Positions 1 through 6,251 of a stretch of 25,962 bases of DNA are shown piece after piece. Location of the stretch: positions 1-25,962 of the forward strand of contig JBKBOJ010000047.1 in assembly GCA_046294815.1 (NCBI GenBank), read 5' to 3'. Within the stretch, counting starts at the first letter, position 1, and the number at the start of each line of letters is the position of its first letter. Origin of the DNA: Pelomonas sp046294815. GTDB taxonomy: Bacteria > Pseudomonadota > Gammaproteobacteria > Burkholderiales > Burkholderiaceae_C. Position numbers and translations under genes: made by a program. The notes under the pieces are model-generated. The model saw only the letters and a program-made list of their open reading frames with translations, was not told the origin of the DNA and made no database searches.

Positions 1-65
1 ACCGGATCAATGTCCTGCCTACAGGTGCCGGCGGCGCCGGCTCTTACCTCCTGTCCCCGATCAAC

Positions 66-503
66 TCAGGTGGGGGAGTTTGAGGTGGCCAGAGACGGGG
101 GAATTTGGGTGGCCGCCGGGGTTTGCGATTCCCGCCAAGCGAGCACCGTCTCTTGACCCTTTGGGGTCAGGTAGTACACGCCGAACCGGACGTGTCGGCC
201 GTCGCGGTCGATAGTTTTGAGCCATTCCATGCACAGCTCAGTGACCGGGCACAGGCCCTGCCTGCGCAGGCGTTTAATGACGTCTGGCCCGTTCAAGCAC
301 CCGGCGATACGGCGAACGGCGCTATTCGTGAGCCTGGCGCCGTTCATCAGAGAGTCGAGCACGCGGGCCTGCCGCGGATTGCCCGGGCCCGAGAAGCGGC
401 TTGCGGCCCGGGACGGCGCCACCTGACAATCCGCCACAGGCGCGGTCGGCTGCATCGTGTCCAAGGCCCCGCTTGCTTGGTCGTGAGTCGGGGCCTTTTT
501 CAT
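66..503 (-). CDS. Winged-helix/HTH-like accessory protein of the integrative element
   Basis: This is a 145-residue protein. Residues about 43-125 read as a small winged helix: a helix (ARVLDSLMNGARLT), a recognition-helix-like segment (DVIKRLRRQGLCPVTE) and a strand pair ending VRFGVYYLTPKG. That pattern is common in HTH proteins carried next to integrases in proteobacterial islands, so a regulatory or excision role is inferred, not shown. Its ATG overlaps the stop of the upstream 81-residue gene by 4 bp (ATGA), so the two are probably translationally coupled. The last 15 or so residues (TQIPPSLATSNSPT) are encoded by two imperfect direct repeats at 72-114 and do not look like native protein, so the 3' end may have been changed by an insertion. 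No catalytic motif is seen. Confidence 0.6.
   Translation of the reverse strand: MKKAPTHDQASGALDTMQPTAPVADCQVAPSRAASRFSGPGNPRQARVLDSLMNGARLTNSAVRRIAGCLNGPDVIKRLRRQGLCPVTELCMEWLKTIDRDGRHVRFGVYYLTPKGQETVLAWRESQTPAATQIPPSLATSNSPT
72..114. repeat. Imperfect tandem repeat, possibly an IS21-family terminal repeat
   Basis: Two copies of GGGGGARTTTGRGGTGGCC lie at 72-90 and 97-114, 25 bp apart start to start; the second copy lacks one base. From memory, IS21-family elements carry short multiple terminal repeats of similar composition, so this may be the end of an IS lying to the left of the window. I see no terminal CA dinucleotide, so a truncated end or a coincidence is possible. Confidence 0.35.
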
Positions 504-745
504 GCCACCCCCAGAAGGCGGCGGATCTCAGCGGTCGGCCACGCGAGCCGACCATGAACGCGCAACGGCCGCAGCGGACCATCTTCACGGCAGGCCCAGC
601 CCCGCAGAGTCTGCTGCTGACGGGCCAGGTAGTAGGCGGCCTGGTCGGTCGCTACGGTCGGGCGGTTTTCAAGCTCCAGCGGCGGGAACGGTGCAGCGGC
701 TTCGGCTTCGCGGACTTCGCTGCCCTGGTAAATGGCGGTTTTCAT
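500..745 (-). CDS. Small excisionase-like DNA-binding protein
   Basis: An 81-residue protein. Its middle (TVATDQAAYYLARQQQTLRGWA) reads as an HTH in which a sheltered helix is followed by a recognition helix, and the C-terminus (RVHGRLAWPTAEIRRLLGV) has the arginine-rich wing and final helix of MerR/Xis-like domains. Proteins of this form are often encoded beside tyrosine integrases and act as excisionases or directionality factors; that role is inferred here from form and position. On the minus strand an AAAGG lies about 10 nt before the ATG, which supports this start. The gene follows the 330-residue gene by 57 nt and overlaps the next gene by 4 bp. Confidence 0.65.
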   Translation of the reverse strand: MKTAIYQGSEVREAEAAAPFPPLELENRPTVATDQAAYYLARQQQTLRGWACREDGPLRPLRVHGRLAWPTAEIRRLLGVA

Positions 746-802
746 GAATCACAACCTTTCGGCATTGCTGCCTGTTGATGTGATTCCGCATCCTTTCGAC
801 CC

Positions 803-1822
803 CTAGGCCTCCCCCACAACCCTCCCCCCTACCCCAACGTGGGGGAGCGGGCTATTGCCAACTTCGCCATCTCTTCGAAGCCGCGCCCACGCTTTGTCGA
901 ACACCTTCCTGCTGCGGAAGACCTTGCGATTGTCACGAACCGCCTCCCAGCAACTTCGTTTTGCCGTTGGGGTACCGGCCTTGACGTTCGGCAATCTCTT
1001 AGGGTCGTAGCCCAGAGACGCAAGTTGCGAAAGGATGGTCTGCTCTTGCGCAGCAAAGCGAGTGAGCGGCACAGGCGCGCCTGGAACGGCGCCGCTATCC
1101 ATCATCGCCGGTGTCGGTCCGCCCAACTTCTCGCGTGAATCGGCCGTGGTCGCAGCATCGGTGACTTGCGGCTGCTCACGCCGTTGGAGCGGAGCCCCTT
1201 CATGCGCGTTCGCCGACGCTATCGACGGCATGTCCGCGAGCGCGACGGCTTCCTCAATGCCAGCAGTATTCGCGCGCCGTTTCAGCAAAAGGGAAGTGCC
1301 CTGCCTCTCACCTTGCAGTAACCAATCAGCTCGGTCGTTGGCCACTGCCTCCTCGTCAACGGCTCGCCCATCGGCAAGCCGCTCGGGGAAATGGCTTGAG
1401 GCCTGATCCAACAGGTCATGCGCTGCACGCAACATGAGGAAAACGGGATGCACTCGCGCGCCGTCCCCTGCAATTCGCTCCTCTACGTCGCCTCGGCTCC
1501 ATCGCTCGACGACGTCAGATCCCTGCCCCCAGACCAGGAAGGCTGCAAGCTGGCGCGCGCTGAACGGGAAGGGAAGCGCGGGACAGTGGTCCCCGCAAGG
1601 TGTCCAAGTTAGCACCTGGAACTCCGCATCGTAGTAGAACGCTCTCAGTTCAGCCGGTTGCGCCTGGAAGGGTTTCAGCCAAACACCGTCCTGGCGGACC
1701 TCGTGAAACCTGAACGCGTCGTCAAGGGAATCTGGCTCAACCAACTTTTCAAGCGCACTGCGACCGAGCGCAAAGTCACGCTCTGGAGGGTTGATACTCG
1801 AATCCCCGGACGATGTAGTCAT
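803..1822 (-). CDS. Uncharacterised island protein (339 residues) downstream of integrase
   Basis: The reading frame is open further upstream, but the start at 1822 (MTTSSGDSS) is preferred. It has a GAGGGA Shine-Dalgarno 8 nt upstream and overlaps the stop of the preceding 34-residue ORF as ATGA. The N-terminal third is acidic and mixed, with a pattern like EVRQDGVWLKPFQAQPAELR. The middle is low in complexity. The C-terminal 60 residues (LASLGYDPKRLPNV, then AKRSCWEAVRDNRKVF and a basic helix FDKAWARLRRDGEV) look like a small DNA-binding or recombination accessory domain that I have seen near island integrases but cannot name. The last codons lie in a G-rich tract on the coding strand (811-835). 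The function is unknown. Confidence 0.65.
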   Translation of the reverse strand: MTTSSGDSSINPPERDFALGRSALEKLVEPDSLDDAFRFHEVRQDGVWLKPFQAQPAELRAFYYDAEFQVLTWTPCGDHCPALPFPFSARQLAAFLVWGQGSDVVERWSRGDVEERIAGDGARVHPVFLMLRAAHDLLDQASSHFPERLADGRAVDEEAVANDRADWLLQGERQGTSLLLKRRANTAGIEEAVALADMPSIASANAHEGAPLQRREQPQVTDAATTADSREKLGGPTPAMMDSGAVPGAPVPLTRFAAQEQTILSQLASLGYDPKRLPNVKAGTPTAKRSCWEAVRDNRKVFRSRKVFDKAWARLRRDGEVGNSPLPHVGVGGRVVGEA

Positions 1823-1923
1823 CGGTTCATTCCCTCGCTGCTTGTTGGCGGCGCGAGCTCCATCCGCAGTTCGCGGCGCCACTTGCCGCTGAGCGCGGCG
1901 GTGACCGTGCCCCACGTGGTCAT
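1819..1923 (-). CDS. 34-residue small ORF between integrase and the next island gene
   Basis: On the minus strand an ATG at 1923 overlaps the integrase stop (ATGA). The ORF runs 34 codons and its TGA at 1821-1819 overlaps the ATG of the next gene, again as ATGA. The product begins MTTWGTVTAALSGKWRREL, has a basic centre and no membrane segment. A 4-bp overlap at both ends is hard to get by chance and suggests it is translated, either for its product or to couple integrase translation to the downstream gene. I recognise no family. It is too short for most gene callers. Confidence 0.5.
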   Translation of the reverse strand: MTTWGTVTAALSGKWRRELRMELAPPTSSEGMNR

Positions 1924-3389
1924 GCAGCCGTTACCGCGCGAAGGCCGTTCGAATCCGCGCGCGCCGGGCGGAACTCAACGCCGGCCTGCTCAAGAATCCA
2001 TGCCTCGATCTTCTCGTGGTGCACGCGCAGCAAGTCGAGTGGGCGGCGGATGTAGTTCTGTTCCCGGACGCCCTGGGGCGCATGGCCCTGAATCTGCGCG
2101 CTGATGCCGCCCGGGATGTCAAGCCACTCGCACAGGCTGGCGAAGGAGCGGCGCAGCCCGTGCAGCGTCAACCCCTCCAGGCCAGCAGCGGCACAAGCGC
2201 GGCGGTGGGCAATGCTGGGATCAACAAGTCGCCCGGATGCGCTGCTTATGCTCATGTCCCCTTGCGGTGGCGTGGTGCCCTTCCGGGCGTGATACCTAGC
2301 GCGGCGGGCTGCGTTTTTGGCGTCGCCGGCTAGGCTCTGCGCGCTCGAAAACACCCACCCATTGCGGCGCGGCAGCGCGGCCAGCAAATGCGCGACGTAG
2401 GGAGTGAGAGGCACAGCTCGGCGCCCTTCAACCTTGTCCTTCAGATCCAGCCCGCGCCATTGCATGTTGACTTCCTCCCAGCGGAGCGCGGCCAGTTCCT
2501 CGCGACGCGCTCCGGTCAGCAGCAGGCATTGCAGATAGGCGGATATCACCGGGTTCGGGATGGCTCGAACATGCTTGAACCACGCGGCCAGTTGCTCGCG
2601 CTGCAGGTAGTCATTGCGGACTTTCGGCCGGCCCGCTGCTTCGCGAGCCTTCTTCGCGCTGGCGGCGGTCGGATCAGCGCGGCCCTTCAGGTCAGGCTCG
2701 GCTGCTGCCCAGCGCAGGAATGCCTTCAACAGCCGCAGTGCCAATCTGACGCGGGCCGGCCGGGTTGCGGCTTCTCGTTTTGCCCAAACTTCCACAGCGG
2801 CGGCGTCAAGGTCGACCAGCCGCATCGGCATTAAAGGCGCCAGCGGGCCGGGCTTGGTCTTTACGCCAGGCATACGCTTGCGGTCTTGCCCGCCCTCCTG
2901 AGCGGCTTTCAGATGGTCGGTATAGGTTCGCGCACCCCAATGCGGTCGACGCTCTGCGAGATAACGCACCCAGGCCTCGCCCACGGTCAGCGCGGCGGCA
3001 GCTTGCTCGGCGGCCGCTGCGGCAGCCTGTGCTGCCTTCTCTGCGAAAGCAGTGGCTCGGGCTTCGGCTTTTTCTCGCTCGAGCTCGCGAGGGTCGGTAC
3101 CGGCATCCAGCAGCACAGACAGGCGCTTCGCTTCGGCACGGGCTTCGTCAATGCTGTACGCCGAGACGTTGCCGATGGTGCGGCGGATGGTCTTGTTCTT
3201 GAGGCTCTGCTCGAACACGAACGACTTGGCCCCGGTCGGCGTGACGCGAACCCGCAGCCCGTTGCCCTCGGCATCGCGCAGGAACGCCTGCGCTTTACCA
3301 GGTGGGCAAATCAGCCGCTCAATGGCACCTGCCGTCAGATTGCAGGGCCTGGTCAGGTCGGGCGCGTTAGAGCTGCGAGGTCGTGCCAT
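1920..3389 (-). CDS. int: Tyrosine recombinase (site-specific integrase) of the island
   Basis: A 489-residue phage-type integrase of the large DUF4102-containing (P4-like) class. Residues about 20-110 form the arm-site-binding domain (GLRVRVTPTGAKSFVF). About 135-240 is the core-binding domain. The rest is catalytic. The catalytic set is complete: Arg295 (LLTGARREEL), Lys319 (KDKVEGRRAVPL), His410-x-x-Arg413 (LHGLRRSF), His436 (IQGHAP) and the nucleophile Tyr446 (QNYIRRP). The start at MARPRSSNAP is preferred over an upstream ATG at 3434, which would lie in a repeat region. It should insert and excise the element at tRNA-Phe, whose 3' half lies 170 bp upstream of its start. It leads a minus-strand operon with the small ORFs downstream. 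I see nothing that would make it inactive. Confidence 0.93.
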   Translation of the reverse strand: MARPRSSNAPDLTRPCNLTAGAIERLICPPGKAQAFLRDAEGNGLRVRVTPTGAKSFVFEQSLKNKTIRRTIGNVSAYSIDEARAEAKRLSVLLDAGTDPRELEREKAEARATAFAEKAAQAAAAAAEQAAAALTVGEAWVRYLAERRPHWGARTYTDHLKAAQEGGQDRKRMPGVKTKPGPLAPLMPMRLVDLDAAAVEVWAKREAATRPARVRLALRLLKAFLRWAAAEPDLKGRADPTAASAKKAREAAGRPKVRNDYLQREQLAAWFKHVRAIPNPVISAYLQCLLLTGARREELAALRWEEVNMQWRGLDLKDKVEGRRAVPLTPYVAHLLAALPRRNGWVFSSAQSLAGDAKNAARRARYHARKGTTPPQGDMSISSASGRLVDPSIAHRRACAAAGLEGLTLHGLRRSFASLCEWLDIPGGISAQIQGHAPQGVREQNYIRRPLDLLRVHHEKIEAWILEQAGVEFRPARADSNGLRAVTAA

Positions 3390-3406
3390 CAAGTGCCGTC
3401 CATTCC

Positions 3407-3426
3407 GTGTAGGGGATGTGTAGGGG
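3407..3426. promoter_or_regulatory. Two direct repeats GTGTAGGGG upstream of integrase, candidate arm-type sites
   Basis: GTGTAGGGG occurs at 3407-3415 and again at 3418-3426, an 11-bp period close to one helical turn, 18 bp upstream of the preferred integrase start. This is the spacing expected for tandem protein-binding sites such as integrase arm sites or an excisionase operator. A further inverted pair, CATCAACG (3452-3459) and CGTTGATG (3498-3505), lies between these repeats and the tRNA fragment. No clear sigma-70 promoter for the integrase was found here. Confidence 0.35.
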
Positions 3427-3557
3427 CAGCGCATCCGTTTTGCCCAATTTCCATCAACGCAGAAGCTGTGATTACATCCAGCTCTATGAACCTAACCCGT
3501 TGATGTACGTGGAGTGTATCGTCGGCGATCTACGCTGGCGAATGCTTTCAAGCGAGA

Positions 3558-3603
3558 ATTGAAAATCCGCGTGTCGGTGGTTCGATTCCGCCCTTGGCCA
3601 CCA
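3558..3603 (+). tRNA. Partial tRNA-Phe (GAA), 3' half only: attachment site of the island
   Basis: This matches the 3' half of a betaproteobacterial tRNA-Phe from the anticodon loop on. Anticodon GAA is at 3561-3563 in loop TTGAAAA. The 3' anticodon stem is TCCGC (3566-3570), the T-stem is GGTGG/CCGCC with loop TTCGATT, and the acceptor 3' strand is CTTGGCC (3593-3599), followed by A and CCA. Upstream there is no 5' acceptor strand, D-arm or full anticodon stem; only three of the five expected stem bases are there. So it is not a working gene but the displaced 3' end left when an element integrated in tRNA-Phe. The intact tRNA should lie at the other end of the element, left of the window. 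Confidence 0.85.
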
Positions 3604-3611
3604 CCATTTCA

Positions 3612-3639
3612 CGCCCAACCCCTCTCGGTTGGGCGTTTT
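3612..3639 (+). terminator. Rho-independent terminator after the tRNA-Phe fragment
   Basis: CGCCCAACC (3612-3620) and GGTTGGGCG (3627-3635) make a perfect 9-bp stem with loop CCTCTC, followed at once by TTTT. It sits 8 bases after the CCA end, so it is most likely the original chromosomal terminator of tRNA-Phe, kept on the right side of the insertion. Confidence 0.8.
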
Positions 3640-4243
3640 CATTTCCGGCTTGCGCGACACCGCGCGGGGTTCGGCGCAGATCTGCGTGCGCCACGCCGTG
3701 GCGGCCCGGCGTCCTGAAGTCGCCCGGTTCGACTCTCTTTTGCTCTCTCTTCTCTCAAAACCTGCGCCAACTTCTTCGCGGGAGCACTCGCAGAAGGCCT
3801 TTCGTGGCCGTCACTTACACGTGCGTCACTGCCATCGGTTGTCCATCGTGCTTGGATGAGCAAGGCATCAGGCCGAGGCGAGGCTTGCCGCCGCCGCGAA
3901 GGGCATGGCGTACAAGCCCGCGCGCTGCTGCGTGATCATGAGGACCTGGTCGCGCGGTCGCTTTGTGGCACTGGTCGAACAGGATGCGGCATTGGTGACA
4001 CGTACGCTACTGCTCAACGAGCTGGGCGGCGTGGTATTTGGTTGGACGGCTGTTCCGCCGTTACCACCTGGAGTCTGCCATGGCCGCACATGGCCCCCTG
4101 TCTCGGAATTCCCGAGCAGGTCAGGGTGCAGGGCGGCGTCAAGCCTTTGACCCGCGGGTTTGTTGCGCTGCACAAATCCCCAAAAGCCGGCGCAGAATGC
4201 CGACTTCCGAATCAACGCCACCGTCACCGGTGGCATCTGTGCA
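3640..4243. other. 600-bp stretch without a confident gene
   Basis: No ORF here resembles a known family. The best plus-strand frame starts with an ATG at 3905 and runs to 4150 (81 residues, MAYKPARCCVIMRTWSRG...), but it has no convincing ribosome site and its C-terminal part looks like random translation of GC-rich DNA. A pyrimidine-rich stretch lies at about 3730-3760. The stretch may hold remains of a decayed gene and the promoter and leader of kup. Confidence 0.5.
4217..4234 (+). promoter_or_regulatory. Hairpin just upstream of the kup start
   Basis: GCCACCG (4217-4223) and CGGTGGC (4228-4234) form a perfect 7-bp stem with loop TCAC. It ends 9 nt before the GTG start chosen for kup, and its right arm holds GGTGG, the only Shine-Dalgarno-like bases there. 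If real, it could control access to the ribosome site. It may also be chance in GC-rich DNA. Confidence 0.35.
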
Positions 4244-6127
4244 GTGAGATCTTCCCCTAAGGCCCGCACTCCCTCGGCGTTGGCGGGCTTGACGCTGGGC
4301 GCCCTGGGCGTCGTCTATGGTGACATCGGCACCAGCCCGCTGTATGCGCTCAAAGAGGTGTTCCACGGCGGCCATGTGGCCACCACGCCGGACAACATCC
4401 TGGGCGTGCTGTCGCTGCTGTTCTGGACGATGACCGTCATCGTCTCCATCAAGTACGTGCTGCTCATCCTGCGCGCCGACAACAACGGCGAGGGCGGCTT
4501 GATCGCGATGTTGGCGCTGGCCACCAACGCGGTGAACGACAAGCCCCGGCTGCGCCGCGGGCTGATGCTGGTGGGCCTGTTCGGCACGGCCATCTTCTTC
4601 GGCGACGCGGTCATCACGCCCGCGATGACGGTGCTGGGTGCGGTCGAGGGCATCGAGGTCTATGCGCCCGAGTACCACGATGCCGTGCTGCCCGTGGCGC
4701 TGGTGGTAATCGCGGGCCTGTTCTCGGTGCAGCGCTTCGGCACCGGCGGCATAGGCAAGGCCTTCGGTCCTGTCATGCTGGCTTGGTTCAGCAGCCTGAC
4801 GCTGCTGGGCCTGCCCCACATCATCGACAACCCGCGCGTGCTGGCCGCGGTCAACCCGGTCTATGCGCTGAACTTCTGCCTGGAATATCGCTGGGTGGCC
4901 TTCGTCGCGCTGGGCGCCGTGGTGCTGGTGGTGACTGGCGGTGAGGCGCTCTACGCCGACCTGGGCCATTTCGGCAAGCGGCCCATCCGCATCGCGTGGT
5001 ACGGCATCGTGATGCCGGCGCTGGTCGTCAATTACTTCGGCCAGGGCGCGATGCTGCTGGACGATCCGGCCGCCATCAAGAACCCGTTCTTCCTGCTGGC
5101 GCCGTCCTGGGCCGAGATCCCGCTGTTCCTGCTGGCCACCGGTGCCGCCATCGTCGCCTCGCAGGCGCTGATCACGGCGGCCTTCTCGGTGACCAAGCAG
5201 GCCATACAGCTGGGCATCCTGCCGCGGCTGCGCATCCTGCACACCAGCGTGCGCGACATCGGCCAGATCTACGTGCCCTTCATCAACTGGAGCCTGTTTG
5301 CGCTGGTGGTCGTCGCGGTGGCCTTCTTCGGCTCGTCCAGCAAGCTGGCCGGTGCCTACGGCGTGGCCGTCACCATCGACATGACCATCACGACCGTGAT
5401 GACCTTCTTCGTCATCCGCTACGGCTGGAAGTACCCGCTGGCGCTGTGTATCGCCGCCACCGGCATCTTCTTCATCATCGACGTCACCTTCCTCGCCTCC
5501 AACCTGCTGAAGCTGCTGCACGGCGGCTGGTTCCCGCTGCTGATCGGCATCGGCATGTTCACGCTGATGCTGACCTGGAAGCAGGGCCGCCGGCAGCTCG
5601 CGGAAAAGCTGCGCCAGGACGCCATCGAGCTGTCGGCCTTCCTGGAGGCGGTGTTCATCAACCCGCCCACCCGCGTGCCGGGTACGGCCGTGTTCCTGTC
5701 GGCCGAGAAAGGCTCCACGCCCAACGCGCTGCTGCACAACCTCAAGCACAACAAGGTGCTGCACGAGCAGAACGTGTTCGTGACCGTCAAGCACCACGAG
5801 GTGCCTTGGATTGGCTTTGACAAGCGCTGCGAGGTCGAGTCACTGGGCAACAACTGCTGGCAGGTGTCGCTGCACTTTGGCTTCAAGAACGAACCCGACG
5901 TGCCCGAGGCGCTGCAGCTGCTGAAGACCCGTGGCGTGCAGCTCGACGACATGGAGACCAGCTACTTTCTGAGCCGCGACATCGTCATCCCGACCATTGG
6001 CTCCGGCATGGCGCTGTGGCGCGAGAAGCTGTTTGCCAGCATGCACCGCAACGCGGCCGCGGCAGCGGACTTCCTGCATCTGCCGACGAACCGCGTCGTG
6101 GAGCTGGGCAGCAAGGTCGAGATTTGA
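4244..6127 (+). CDS. kup: Kup-family low-affinity K+ transporter
   Basis: A 627-residue inner-membrane potassium uptake protein (KUP/HAK/KT, K+/H+ symport). The family's N-terminal signature is clear (LGALGVVYGDIGTSPLYALK), followed by RADNNGEGG and about 12 hydrophobic segments up to about residue 450, then the cytoplasmic C-terminal domain that ends VVELGSKVEI. Length agrees with the usual 620-630. The frame is open back to an ATG at 4160, but the added 28 residues do not look like Kup. The GTG at 4244 places about 10 residues before the conserved LAGLTLG, as in relatives, so that start is preferred though the ribosome site is weak. It stands alone, 120 bp before the benE-like gene. Confidence 0.95.
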   Translation: MRSSPKARTPSALAGLTLGALGVVYGDIGTSPLYALKEVFHGGHVATTPDNILGVLSLLFWTMTVIVSIKYVLLILRADNNGEGGLIAMLALATNAVNDKPRLRRGLMLVGLFGTAIFFGDAVITPAMTVLGAVEGIEVYAPEYHDAVLPVALVVIAGLFSVQRFGTGGIGKAFGPVMLAWFSSLTLLGLPHIIDNPRVLAAVNPVYALNFCLEYRWVAFVALGAVVLVVTGGEALYADLGHFGKRPIRIAWYGIVMPALVVNYFGQGAMLLDDPAAIKNPFFLLAPSWAEIPLFLLATGAAIVASQALITAAFSVTKQAIQLGILPRLRILHTSVRDIGQIYVPFINWSLFALVVVAVAFFGSSSKLAGAYGVAVTIDMTITTVMTFFVIRYGWKYPLALCIAATGIFFIIDVTFLASNLLKLLHGGWFPLLIGIGMFTLMLTWKQGRRQLAEKLRQDAIELSAFLEAVFINPPTRVPGTAVFLSAEKGSTPNALLHNLKHNKVLHEQNVFVTVKHHEVPWIGFDKRCEVESLGNNCWQVSLHFGFKNEPDVPEALQLLKTRGVQLDDMETSYFLSRDIVIPTIGSGMALWREKLFASMHRNAAAAADFLHLPTNRVVELGSKVEI

Positions 6128-6179
6128 GCCTTGCCGCGCCTTCGCGGCCCACCTGCGCAGGCAGCTCGGCCTGCTGCTG

Positions 6180-6251
6180 ATGAGGGTGGGCGTGGCGGTG
6201 CTGGCGGCGGGCGTGCTGCTGTGCGGGTTGGAGCGAAGATTCGTCCGATGA
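6180..6251 (+). CDS. Possible 23-residue hydrophobic leader ORF before benE
   Basis: An ATG at 6180 opens a 23-codon frame whose product is a single hydrophobic stretch (RVGVAVLAAGVLLCGL) with a basic end. Its TGA overlaps the ATG of the BenE gene (ATGA). No good Shine-Dalgarno precedes it, and the frame is open further back, so it may be chance. The overlap would allow coupling to the transporter. Confidence 0.25.
   Translation: MRVGVAVLAAGVLLCGLERRFVR

Noticed and set aside
1..65. Open plus-strand frame at the left edge (ends at the TGA at 82-84)
   Set aside because: Too short to identify and no family pattern; it could be the end of a transposase gene, but I cannot support it.
3700..3745. 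GGTTCGACTC, like a tRNA T-loop
   Set aside because: The flanks do not pair as a T-stem and there is no acceptor stem or CCA, so it is not a second tRNA.
4139..5797. Long minus-strand ORF (552 codons) opposite kup
   Set aside because: It is rich in His, Gln, Arg and Asp in the way of an antisense reading of GC-rich membrane-protein codons, and kup is unmistakable on the other strand.
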